Shown: positions 1 through 6,917 of the stretch, one piece after another
Position numbering within the stretch: the first letter of the stretch is position 1
Layout: every line of letters begins with the position of its first letter
NCBI GenBank assembly: GCA_039028315.1
Contig: JBCCIH010000103.1
Coordinates: 1 to 8,491 of the forward strand
Length of the DNA stretch: 8,491 nucleotides
Reading direction: 5' to 3'
Source: Thermodesulfobacteriota bacterium
GTDB lineage: Bacteria > Desulfobacterota_D > UBA1144 > Nemesobacterales > UBA2774
Program-made: the position numbers and the translations under genes
Notes under the pieces: model-generated
Told to the model about the DNA's origin: nothing
Databases searched by the model: none
What the model saw: the letters and a program-made list of their open reading frames with translations, nothing else

Positions 1-1325
1 CAAGACTGGCCGCAGCCCAAAAAGGTAGCAGCCAGGTACTGCTATGGGCTATTTTAGTAGGCTCTTTTACAGGATTCATGGGAGCGCTATTTCAGATTGC
101 CTTAAAATATATAGCAGACTTAAAAGATCTGTTTTTCAAACTACTTGAAGCAACCCCTGGCCTACCTCTTATTGGATCAATTGTTATTTCTGCAATAATG
201 GTCTACCTCGCGTTTTTACTTGTACGAAAAATTGCGCCTGAAACCGGCGGCAGTGGCGTACAGGAAATAGAAGGAGCACTTGATGAAGTAAGACCCCTTA
301 GATGGAAAAGAGTAATTCCAATTAAATTCTTTGGAGGACTGCTCTCACTTGGAAGCGGCATGGTTTTAGGTCGTGAGGGTCCAACGATTCAAATGGGTGG
401 TAACATCGGGAAGATGATATCCGATATATTTAAGGCCAATAAAGATGATACTCATGCATTAGTCGCAGCAGGAGCTGGTGGAGGACTATCCGCTGCATTT
501 AATGCGCCGCTTGCAGGAATACTTTTTGTATTCGAAGAGATGCGTCCCGAGTTTAAGTACAATTTTTTATCAGTTCAGGCAGTAATTATTGCCTGTGCAT
601 CAGCCGATATAGTTCTAAGGATTATGGTCGGTCAGCAGCTTGAGATCCCCATGCACATGCTTTCAACTCCGCCCCTTCCCTCACTTTTCTTATTTCTAGT
701 TTTTGGCTGTGTGTTTGGCATTTTTGGATTCTATTTTAATAAGCTTCTAGTTATAACTCTTAATTTCTTCTCTAACCTTACAGGCTGGCCATTTACCCTG
801 ACTGGGCTTATTGTTGGCGGAGTAATTGGAGCTTTGGTCTGGCTCTTTCCAGAGTCTGTTGGCGGCGGCTACGTTGTAATCCCTCAAGCCCTTAACGGCT
901 CAATTCCAGTAATGCTTATGCTACTCCTATTTGTAGTCAGGTTTGGGACAACTATGGTCAGTTATGGATCAGGAGCTATTGGAGGCATATTTGCCCCGAT
1001 GTTGGCTTTAGGAACTTTATTTGGAATGTGGTTTGGAAATATGGCGCACCTTCTTCTTCCGCATATGGTAGTGCAACCAGAAGTATTTGCAGTGGCCGGG
1101 ATGGCAGCGCTATTTTGTGCTACAGTAAGGGCGCCGCTTACGGGTATCGCGCTTACGATAGAAATGACAGGAAATTATTTTATGATTCTGCCGCTCATTT
1201 TAACATGTCTCACGGCTACAATTGTAGCGCAAATGCTGGGCGGTCAGCCAATCTATACAGTGCTATTAAAAAGAACTTTGGATTTAGCTAAAAAGTCAGG
1301 GCAGATGCTAATGCCAGACAAATAA
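1..1325 (+). CDS. clcA: ClC-family H+/Cl- exchange transporter, 5' end cut by window edge
   Basis: This is an inner-membrane chloride/proton antiporter of the ClC family, close in layout to E. coli ClcA. The reading frame is open from nt 3, so the ATG at 78 is internal and roughly 20-25 N-terminal residues are missing. Counting from that Met, the chloride-site motif GSGVQ is at 58-62 (GSGIP in E. coli), the gating glutamate is E100 in GREGP, the internal proton glutamate is E154 in FEEMRPEF, the second anion loop GGIFAP is at 302-307, and the chloride-coordinating tyrosine is Y393 in PIY. Both glutamates and the tyrosine are kept, which by family knowledge indicates an exchanger rather than a pure channel. 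The GSG motif and GREGP argue against the fluoride-specific CLC-F branch. There is no C-terminal CBS domain, as in short bacterial ClCs. It converges on gshA, with 28 bp between the stop codons. Family assignment is very secure; physiological role (acid resistance or ion homeostasis) is inferred. Confidence 0.95.
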   Translation, partial: RLAAAQKGSSQVLLWAILVGSFTGFMGALFQIALKYIADLKDLFFKLLEATPGLPLIGSIVISAIMVYLAFLLVRKIAPETGGSGVQEIEGALDEVRPLRWKRVIPIKFFGGLLSLGSGMVLGREGPTIQMGGNIGKMISDIFKANKDDTHALVAAGAGGGLSAAFNAPLAGILFVFEEMRPEFKYNFLSVQAVIIACASADIVLRIMVGQQLEIPMHMLSTPPLPSLFLFLVFGCVFGIFGFYFNKLLVITLNFFSNLTGWPFTLTGLIVGGVIGALVWLFPESVGGGYVVIPQALNGSIPVMLMLLLFVVRFGTTMVSYGSGAIGGIFAPMLALGTLFGMWFGNMAHLLLPHMVVQPEVFAVAGMAALFCATVRAPLTGIALTIEMTGNYFMILPLILTCLTATIVAQMLGGQPIYTVLLKRTLDLAKKSGQMLMPDK

Positions 1326-1332
1326 GTAATAT

Positions 1333-1362
1333 GTGGCTTAAGGTGAATAAGATTTAAGCTAC
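1333..1362 (+). terminator. Candidate hairpin terminator of clcA between convergent genes
   Basis: A 9-bp stem (GTGGCTTAA at 1333-1341 with TTAAGCTAC at 1354-1362, one G-U pair) encloses a 12-nt loop and starts 8 nt after the clcA stop. The right arm overlaps the gshA stop codon. It is followed only by a mixed pyrimidine run (TTCCTCTTT), not a clean T-tract. On the minus strand the G-U becomes a C-A mismatch, so the fold favours clcA transcripts. This is a weak call. Confidence 0.35.
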
Positions 1363-2616
1363 TTCCTCTTTGCAGCCGCCTTCATCTAATATCTTCTCAA
1401 TTTCATAACCCGCAGCGATGGTTGCTATTCGGGAAACTAAATCTAGCGCGGGTGAGCATAGAATTTCTACGTCATCTGTATGAGCTGCCTCATCACATGG
1501 ATCAAAATGAACAAATTCCATTCCTCTTGAGTTTAGGTTCTCTAGATTATTTCTGCTCTTGTTCAGTCTTAAAAAACCGCCGGCAACCTGAGTATCCACA
1601 AGATAGAAAACCGGTTCGGCTGATATATTATCCTCATATGTAAATGAAGTGGGAATTCCCTCTTGAATAACAACATCCCTTACAGGGTTTCCACCTTTGC
1701 TCACTCTCATCCGCTTTCTTTTATCTGAGTTAAATGACCTAACTTCATCGCCTGAGGAGACGCTTAATACAGCCATTCCGTAAGTTCCGGAGTTACTTTT
1801 TATAAATAAGTAGGGATCTTCACTGATACCTCTTTTTAGATAATCCTCTTTTAATCTGGCTATCATTTGATCAGCCGCCTGTGCGACTTTTTCTCTGTCC
1901 TCAGGGTTATCAAAATCAACCCCGTCATCATCTATCGTATCAATTGAGATCACCCATGGGTCAATGCCTAATATCTCGGCAACTTCTAAAGCAAGTTTAT
2001 TATAAAATTCAAAATGTATGCTCTTTTTCCTTGTATGCCAGCCAATCTCCACCGGCGGCTCTACGGGCTGAGCAATATCTCTTAGAGTTTTGGGGCACTT
2101 TTCTGAAAAGTCATTATTTATTAAAAGAAGATCGGGATCAAAACCTGGAATTGTAACTCTGTGATTTTCTTTATTCGCTTTATAGGCCTTGATCTTAGTT
2201 CCAGAGGCCGCCTCAAATTCCATTTCCTGGGGCACATCGTCCTCTGTGATAATTCCAACATTTACTATATAGCCAACTCTGTGCAGAATAGATTTCAAAA
2301 CGAGGATGTTTTGCCAGTAAAAACTGTTTCTAGTATGCATTTCAGGAACTATTAGGACAGTTTTAGTGCTGGGAAACTCTCTTTGAAAGTAGTTCTTAAA
2401 CAAATTTGATGCGCGCTCTTGAAATATTGGCGAGAGGTTGTTAAACCCTGCCGGAAAAACATTTGTATCCACAGGTACTACTTTGTGGTCAGAAATTCTT
2501 AAGTCAACAGAAGTGTAGAGTGGGATGAAAGACCTGTTGATCTGAGTATTTATCCATGAGTCGAGTTTAGCTTTATTCTCAGATATCTTTTGATTTAGTT
2601 CTCTGATATGTTCCAT
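1354..2616 (-). CDS. gshA: Glutamate-cysteine ligase, A. ferrooxidans-type GshA
   Basis: Recognised as the GshA family first described in Acidithiobacillus (Thiobacillus) ferrooxidans, distinct from the E. coli-type ligase. It would join glutamate and cysteine with ATP in the cytoplasm, the first step of glutathione synthesis. The 420-residue length is normal for the family. Conserved-looking blocks are PVDTNVFPAGFNN (48-60), PEMHTRN (91-97), IGWHTRKKSIHFEF (191-204), the glycine-rich FIKSNSGTYGMAV (271-283), VIQEGIPT (316-323) and VDTQVAGGFLRLNKSR (340-355). The glycine-rich block may bind ATP, but that is inference. There is no signal peptide or membrane segment. The ATG has an AGGA 11 nt upstream, slightly far. 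An RDD membrane protein ends 50 bp upstream on the same strand, so the two are probably co-transcribed. No gshB is in the window, so whether full glutathione is made cannot be judged here. Confidence 0.88.
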   Translation of the reverse strand: MEHIRELNQKISENKAKLDSWINTQINRSFIPLYTSVDLRISDHKVVPVDTNVFPAGFNNLSPIFQERASNLFKNYFQREFPSTKTVLIVPEMHTRNSFYWQNILVLKSILHRVGYIVNVGIITEDDVPQEMEFEAASGTKIKAYKANKENHRVTIPGFDPDLLLINNDFSEKCPKTLRDIAQPVEPPVEIGWHTRKKSIHFEFYNKLALEVAEILGIDPWVISIDTIDDDGVDFDNPEDREKVAQAADQMIARLKEDYLKRGISEDPYLFIKSNSGTYGMAVLSVSSGDEVRSFNSDKRKRMRVSKGGNPVRDVVIQEGIPTSFTYEDNISAEPVFYLVDTQVAGGFLRLNKSRNNLENLNSRGMEFVHFDPCDEAAHTDDVEILCSPALDLVSRIATIAAGYEIEKILDEGGCKEEVA

Positions 2617-2666
2617 TTTGTTGTGATTCCTAATTGGAGTAAATTTCTGATTGGGTATTCGTATTC

Positions 2667-3134
2667 TTATTCCTTTACTACATATGTTCCCGCTATTTTA
2701 TCATGCCAAGACTGTGAGTTTTGATCAAATATTGACCAAATGAATCCTAAGAATAAAAATATTGCTGAAATATAGTATCCGATCCATCTTACAAACGATT
2801 GCCAGAACCCAATCCCATCACCATCATCTGATATTATCTTAATTCCCACTATCATTTTGCCGATTGTTTTTCCGCTATAGCCGTTCAATATTACGAAATA
2901 TGAGGAAGAGAGGAAAAAAAGCAAAAGAAATATCGGCATAAAAACATTTCCCAAACTAATTTCAGGATCCTTAACAAAAAACACCCCTATTCCAAAAGCT
3001 AAAAGTGCTATTATAGAAATAATCACAACGTCAATTATAAATGCAGCAGCCCTTGAATTTAGCCCTGCTAAATCAAAGGATATTACATCTTCCTCAATAT
3101 TACTGATTTCGTTAGTGTTTTCTGTAGTAGACAT
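2667..3134 (-). CDS. RDD-family small membrane protein
   Basis: A 155-residue integral membrane protein of the RDD family. After a polar acidic N-terminus (1-20) come GLNSRAAAFIIDVVII with the diagnostic R28 and D35, and hydrophobic stretches at about 31-53, 64-84 and 119-136. The family's GKTIGKMIVGIKI motif is at 88-100, and the C-terminal WHDKIAGTYVV block carries D145. RDD proteins are widespread inner-membrane proteins of mostly unknown role; some have been linked to ion or compatible-solute transport, but nothing here lets me pick a substrate. It sits 50 bp upstream of gshA on the same strand and probably starts that transcription unit. No clear Shine-Dalgarno sequence precedes the ATG, so the start is less certain than the family assignment. 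A chemical link to glutathione is possible but only positional. Confidence 0.88.
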   Translation of the reverse strand: MSTTENTNEISNIEEDVISFDLAGLNSRAAAFIIDVVIISIIALLAFGIGVFFVKDPEISLGNVFMPIFLLLFFLSSSYFVILNGYSGKTIGKMIVGIKIISDDGDGIGFWQSFVRWIGYYISAIFLFLGFIWSIFDQNSQSWHDKIAGTYVVKE

Positions 3135-3147
3135 TTGTTTTGATGCG

Positions 3148-3227
3148 CTTATACAAGTTAAAGATGCTTGTGAATTTTATATATTTAGATTATTACCAAT
3201 TATACCTGCGGGCAAGTAATAAATCTT
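3148..3227 (-). promoter_or_regulatory. Candidate promoter region for the RDD-gshA unit
   Basis: Two minus-strand candidates lie here. One has a perfect TATAAT -10 (3199-3204) but a poor -35 (AAGATT at 3222-3227, 17-bp spacer). The other pairs TTCACA (3169-3174) with TATAAG (3148-3153) at a short 15-bp spacing, which would leave an almost leaderless transcript and would suit the missing ribosome binding site. I cannot choose between them, and AT-rich DNA produces such matches by chance. Confidence 0.3.
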
Positions 3228-3259
3228 AGATAACATATATTTTAAGGAAATTAAGAACG

Positions 3260-3315
3260 TATAAATATAAAACTGCACCTGATACCCATTTTTATCAAAC
3301 AAGATCAGGTGCAGT
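3260..3315 (-). terminator. Hairpin terminator of the DsbA-like gene
   Basis: A perfect 12-bp inverted repeat (ACTGCACCTGAT at 3272-3283, ATCAGGTGCAGT at 3304-3315) encloses a 20-nt loop and lies 20 bp beyond the stop of the DsbA-like gene. Read on the minus strand, the stem is followed by TTTATATTTAT, a loose T-tract. On the plus strand the right arm is followed by a short T-run too, so it could work both ways, but no plus-strand gene reads into it. The loop is longer than usual for an intrinsic terminator. Confidence 0.6.
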
Positions 3316-3335
3316 AATTGTTGTTTTTAGAATTA

Positions 3336-4601
3336 TTAAGAACCTTCTGAAAGCTTTACATCAATTGCAGATTTAACACCATCCGGGTTTGCTCCCGGCA
3401 CCTTCATACCGTTAATAACAAACGTAGGGGTTGAGTTAATACCAATTGCCTGCGTCTCAGCCATATCGGCTTTAACTCTTGCAGCAATTTCGTCAGATTT
3501 AACGCACTTATCAAATTCTTGTGTGTTTAAACCTATTTCCTTGGCATATCCGTTAAATATTTCATCCGCGGTATCTAGCTTGATTTTGCTCTGGTTATCA
3601 AAAATCATATCATGAAATTCCCAGAACTTATCATTTCCCTGCTCGTATGCACAAAGAGATGCAATAGAAGCTTTCATTGCCCAGTTATGATTTGGTAGCG
3701 GTAGTTGTTTAAAGTAGATAGTCACATCATCGCCGTATTCTTTTAATAACATAGGAAGCATGTCCTTTCCTCTTTTGCAGAACGGACACTGAAAGTCTGA
3801 GTATTCAACTACTGCAACTTTTCCATTCTCAGCTCCCTTGCTAGGAACGTTTTCAAGTGAGATTTGATCCATAACTTCTTTGTGGATATCAACGGTGGTA
3901 TCCATAATGTCTGTTCCGAGTCCTGGTGTTGCTAGGATCAAGAATTTGCCGTCTGTGCTAGCGAATAAAGGCACTGCACGACCTCCGCCGCCAACTTGAC
4001 CCTTCTTTAGTCCTTCAATCTCAGTATCTTCAAAGTCTGCTGTGCTGATTACTTCCGCACCAATAACCACATACTGAGCGTCTCCCTGAATAAGAAGAGG
4101 TACTGGACGTCCACCGGCTTGTACGGTTCCTTGTTTAAAACCAGCGAAACCGGAATCTTTGAAATTTTTAGTGCTCGCTATTGTAGCGCCGATTAAAATG
4201 TTTTTGCCATCATCTGAAACCAATACTGGAACAGCATTTGATCCGTACGCTATTGTGCCTTCTTTAACACCTTTTACTTCTGTGGCTTTAAAGTCTGCAG
4301 TGCTGGTTGGAGTTCCGATTAGTGCATATTTACCATCATCAGTTAAAAGAAAAGCTATCTCCTGCTCGCCGCGGTCTGTGCTAACGATAAAATCTCCTTT
4401 TTTAAAGCCCTCTATACCGCTTGCTTCAAATCCTGAAACTGCAACTTCCGCTCCTGCAGGAATAGTAGCTCCAAATCTGTTCAGAAAAAATGTCTTCAGT
4501 CTTTCAGATTCTTCAGTGGAGATTTGCTCCGCAAAAGATGTACCTACAAATATAAATAAGGATAGAGCTAATATTGCAGCCCCAAGAAATTTGACTCTCA
4601 T
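3336..4601 (-). CDS. Exported DsbA-like thioredoxin-fold protein with four N-terminal DsbC-N-like repeats
   Basis: A 421-residue exported thiol-disulfide protein. A signal peptide spans 1-24 (MRVK, hydrophobic core, cleavage after SFA), placing it in the periplasm. Residues 56-230 hold four tandem repeats of about 43 residues, each with an F-x-x-x-x-(I/V/F)-x-G-(F/V/L)-K-x-G opening and a DDGKYALIG-like strand. They resemble the DDGKHIIQG hairpin of the DsbC dimerisation domain; that resemblance is my reading, not a computed match. Residues 260-415 are a DsbA/BdbD-type thioredoxin domain: active site CPFC (272-275), the LPLPNHNWAMKAS helix region and the cis-proline P392 in NSTPTFVING. Two more cysteines, C317 and C366, could form a structural disulfide. 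It likely oxidises or isomerises disulfides in envelope proteins; which of these is open. AGGAGG lies 6 nt before the ATG. It is flanked by its own promoter and terminator, so it is probably monocistronic. Confidence 0.9.
   Translation of the reverse strand: MRVKFLGAAILALSLFIFVGTSFAEQISTEESERLKTFFLNRFGATIPAGAEVAVSGFEASGIEGFKKGDFIVSTDRGEQEIAFLLTDDGKYALIGTPTSTADFKATEVKGVKEGTIAYGSNAVPVLVSDDGKNILIGATIASTKNFKDSGFAGFKQGTVQAGGRPVPLLIQGDAQYVVIGAEVISTADFEDTEIEGLKKGQVGGGGRAVPLFASTDGKFLILATPGLGTDIMDTTVDIHKEVMDQISLENVPSKGAENGKVAVVEYSDFQCPFCKRGKDMLPMLLKEYGDDVTIYFKQLPLPNHNWAMKASIASLCAYEQGNDKFWEFHDMIFDNQSKIKLDTADEIFNGYAKEIGLNTQEFDKCVKSDEIAARVKADMAETQAIGINSTPTFVINGMKVPGANPDGVKSAIDVKLSEGS
3912..4436 (-). repeat. 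Four in-frame protein repeats in the DsbA-like gene
   Basis: Tandem repeats within the coding sequence cover residues 56-101 (46 residues, with a 3-residue insertion), 102-144, 145-187 and 188-230 (43 each). Shared positions are F at the third residue of each unit, a G-(F/V/L)-K-(K/E/Q)-G turn, a VP(L/V)-type strand, a DDGK-like turn and an ending of S-T or G-T. Phasing is exact in the last three units. The DNA copies have diverged, so these are old protein-level repeats rather than recent DNA duplications. Confidence 0.85.
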
Positions 4602-4607
4602 TACTTG

Positions 4608-4671
4608 CCTCCTATTTTTACGATCTAATTTAGATTAGCTAAAACTATACCACTGAATGTTTAGAAAGCAA
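4608..4671 (-). promoter_or_regulatory. Promoter and strong RBS of the DsbA-like gene, with a palindrome at the start site
   Basis: On the minus strand an extended -10, TGG-TATAGT (TATAGT at 4644-4649), lies 16 bp from a partial -35, TTGCTT (4666-4671). Transcription would start near 4637. A perfect Shine-Dalgarno AGGAGG (4608-4613) sits 6 nt before the ATG. Between them the palindrome ATCTAA-T-TTAGAT (4623-4635) overlaps the expected first transcribed bases, a position suited to a repressor. The operator idea is speculative; the RBS is firm. Confidence 0.5.
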
Positions 4672-4727
4672 CAAAAATAAAGACCGTCACAACTATATGA
4701 AATTAAACAATATTTATCGGTTTTTTA

Positions 4728-6020
4728 CTATCCAAAAACCCTCTCAAAGATGTTGTCAATGTTCTGTAGATCGGCTGTTACATCAAAACATTCTTGGATT
4801 TCTTCGGGGCTTAAAGAGCCTTTTATTTTCTCGTCTCTAAGCAAAAGCTCCTTGAAATCTTCATCCCCCTGCCATGTATCCATAGCTTTTGTCTGAACTA
4901 TTTTATATGCGTCTTCCCTTGAAAATCCCTTTTCTATCAATTTAAGAAGAACTTTTTGAGAGAAAACAAGTCCTCTTGTAAGCCAAATGTTTTTTTCCAT
5001 GTTCTCTGGATAAACCTGAAGCCCATCTAACATATAGGAAAGCCTGCTTAGCATAAAATCAAGAAGAATTGTGCCGTCAGGACCAATCACCCTCTCTACG
5101 GATGAGTGACTGATATCGCGCTCATGCCAAAGTGGAATGTTCTCAAGCGCAGAGATGGAATATGATCTTACCAGCCTTGAAAGTCCACATAGGTTCTCTG
5201 AAAGCACAGGGTTTCTCTTATGAGGCATGGCTGACGAGCCCTTTTGTCCTTTTCCAAAAGGTTCTTCAAGCTCTAAGACCTCGGTTCTTTGAAAGTGCCT
5301 TACTTCAACAGCAATCTTTTCTATTGTCGAAGCAATAATTGAGAGGGTAAGGAAAAAATCCGCGTGAATATCACGCTGAACAATTTGAGTTGATATGGTA
5401 GCAGGCTTAAGGCCAAGTCTCTCGCAAGCATAATCCTCAACCTTGGGATCCACATTGGCGAATGTTCCAACAGCACCTGAAATTTTACCTACACTTATAA
5501 CATCCTTTGCCCTTTTCATCCTCTCAAGATTTCTTTTCATCTCGTCATACCACAAAGCAAACACAAGCCCGAGTGTTTTAGGCTCTGCATGAATACCGTG
5601 GGTCCTGCCTATCATAACTGTATCTTTATGCTCGTATGCTCTTTTCTTAAGAACTTCAAGTACTGACTCTATATCCTTGATTAAAATTTCTGATGACTCT
5701 TTTAACTGAAGCGCAAGTGCCGTGTCTAAAACATCTGAAGAGGTGAGGCCAAGATGTATAAACCTTGAGTTTTCTCCTACATGCTCTGATACAGAAGTAA
5801 GAAAAGCTATCACATCGTGTTTTAACTCTTTTTCAAGCTCGTTTATTCTATCAACATCAAAACCAGCTTTAGCTTTTATGTCCGAGACCGCATCCTTTGG
5901 TATTCTCCCGAAGTGAGCCCATGCTTCACATACGGCTATTTCTACTTTAAGCCAATTATTGTATTTAGATTCGTCAGACCATATGGATGACATCACTGGA
6001 CGTGAATATCTATCAATCAA
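4728..6020 (-). CDS. purB: Adenylosuccinate lyase, TTG start
   Basis: Cytoplasmic adenylosuccinate lyase of purine synthesis. It splits SAICAR to AICAR and adenylosuccinate to AMP, releasing fumarate each time. The 430-residue length is typical. Visible family features are the N-terminal RYSRPVMSSIWS, H68 in KHDV, TSSDV (93-97), the catalytic-histidine block GRTHGIHAEP (138-147, H141), and the fumarase/aspartase signature GSSAMPHKRNP (261-271) with its flexible-loop serines. The start codon is TTG at 6018-6020. It is chosen because the protein then begins with the family's usual M-I-x-R-Y-S-R-P and because GGGGAGG lies 10 nt upstream. The TTG overlaps the TGA stop of the upstream MBL-fold gene (TTGA), so the two are almost certainly one operon with coupled translation. 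No clear terminator follows before the next gene's promoter. Confidence 0.96.
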   Translation of the reverse strand: MIDRYSRPVMSSIWSDESKYNNWLKVEIAVCEAWAHFGRIPKDAVSDIKAKAGFDVDRINELEKELKHDVIAFLTSVSEHVGENSRFIHLGLTSSDVLDTALALQLKESSEILIKDIESVLEVLKKRAYEHKDTVMIGRTHGIHAEPKTLGLVFALWYDEMKRNLERMKRAKDVISVGKISGAVGTFANVDPKVEDYACERLGLKPATISTQIVQRDIHADFFLTLSIIASTIEKIAVEVRHFQRTEVLELEEPFGKGQKGSSAMPHKRNPVLSENLCGLSRLVRSYSISALENIPLWHERDISHSSVERVIGPDGTILLDFMLSRLSYMLDGLQVYPENMEKNIWLTRGLVFSQKVLLKLIEKGFSREDAYKIVQTKAMDTWQGDEDFKELLLRDEKIKGSLSPEEIQECFDVTADLQNIDNIFERVFG

Positions 6021-6775
6021 AGTTCTACTACCTCCCCTATTGTTTTGCGTGGTGCAACGCTGATGCCTACACCTGATTCAGCGCCGTTTTTCTTAACTAC
6101 TTTTTGAGCCGCTCGGTACGCAACCTCTGGTTTGTTGTTTACCTGGCTTAAGTGGCCCAATATCACATGCCTAAGCCCGTCATGCATAAGTTCTTGTAAT
6201 AGCTCAGATGCCTGGCCGTTTGATAAATGCCCCAAACGCCCCTTTATTCGCTGCTTTAAGTCCCAAGGATAATGACTGTAATTAAGTATTTCGCTATCAT
6301 GGTTGTACTCTAACAATAGTGCATTACAGCCTCTAAGTCTCTGTTTTACAAGCGATGTTGCACAGCCTATATCCGTCACAATTCCTACTTTGTTGCTATC
6401 AGCTGTTTCGATTGTAAAACCGACCGGATCAACAGCATCATGGGGTACAGAGAAAGGTGTAATTAGAAAGTCTTTAATATCAAAACTGCAATCGCTTGCG
6501 AACTCTTTTAGTATTTTGACTTTGTCTTTCCAAAGATCTACTATCGAACTCGTAACATAGGTCGGAATATTAAGCCTATTAATAGCATGTGTATGGTCAG
6601 AGTGCTCATGTGTAATAATAACAGCGTCAATATCAGAAATATCTACCTCTAAAAGCTCTAATCTGAGCTTGATCTGCCTCATACTTATTCCAGCGTCTAC
6701 TAGAATTTTACTACCGTTTGACTCTATAAAAAGTGAGTTACCTGAACTGCCGCTGGCTAGTGTGCAAAGTCTCAT
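6017..6775 (-). CDS. MBL-fold metallo-hydrolase, YycJ/WalJ-like
   Basis: A 252-residue cytoplasmic metallo-beta-lactamase-fold protein resembling Bacillus YycJ/WalJ. The sequence opens with the family's LASGSSGNS (6-14). Metal ligands are visible: H56, H58, D60 and H61 in THEHSDH, H112 in VPHDA, D135 in VTDIG and H208 in LGHLS. Further family-like blocks are LEYNHD (155-160), YPWDLKQRI (169-177) and LGHLSNGQA (181-189). YycJ-type proteins have been linked to cell-wall/DNA-replication coordination and to exonuclease activity; here the role is inferred from family only. The ATG fits the family N-terminus and no alternative in-frame start lies just upstream. The only purine-rich SD (AGGAG at 6792-6796) is 16 nt away, too far to be ideal, so initiation may be weak. 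It is first in a two-gene operon, its stop overlapping purB by 4 bp. Confidence 0.9.
   Translation of the reverse strand: MRLCTLASGSSGNSLFIESNGSKILVDAGISMRQIKLRLELLEVDISDIDAVIITHEHSDHTHAINRLNIPTYVTSSIVDLWKDKVKILKEFASDCSFDIKDFLITPFSVPHDAVDPVGFTIETADSNKVGIVTDIGCATSLVKQRLRGCNALLLEYNHDSEILNYSHYPWDLKQRIKGRLGHLSNGQASELLQELMHDGLRHVILGHLSQVNNKPEVAYRAAQKVVKKNGAESGVGISVAPRKTIGEVVEL
6031..6037 (-). promoter_or_regulatory. Ribosome binding site that fixes the purB TTG start
   Basis: GGGGAGG lies inside the 3' end of the MBL-fold gene, 10 nt before the TTG. There is no in-frame ATG or GTG nearby that would keep the conserved N-terminus, so this site supports the rare start codon. Confidence 0.7.
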
Positions 6776-6813
6776 TTGAAAGAAATAACAGCTCCTAAAT
6801 AGGTATGGGGAGT

Positions 6814-6843
6814 AGTATTGATATATCTTGGGTCAAATGTCAA
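6814..6843 (-). promoter_or_regulatory. Likely promoter of the MBL-purB operon
   Basis: On the minus strand a perfect -35 TTGACA (6838-6843) is followed after 18 bp by AATACT (6814-6819), a 4-of-6 match to the -10. Transcription would start near 6807, giving a leader of about 30 nt before the MBL ATG. The wide spacer and imperfect -10 lower confidence. Confidence 0.5.
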
Positions 6844-6917
6844 CCCTAAAAGCTGTAAACTTTATCTTTAACCAATAAACCTGGCTCGAATGAACAAGAG
6901 AAACAAAGGATTTTTCA

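Noticed and set aside
1028..1291. Second plus-strand frame inside clcA
   Set aside because: It lies in another frame of a strongly conserved ClC region and its translation shows no domain or signal.
4159..4638. Long plus-strand open frame opposite the start of the DsbA-like gene
   Set aside because: It is antisense to the signal peptide and repeats, has no recognisable domain, and its length follows from the repeat composition of the real gene; the minus-strand gene has a perfect RBS and clear motifs.
4683..4726. ACCG / CGGT arms followed by T-runs after purB as a terminator
   Set aside because: The arms are only 4 bp with a loop of more than 30 nt; too weak to call.
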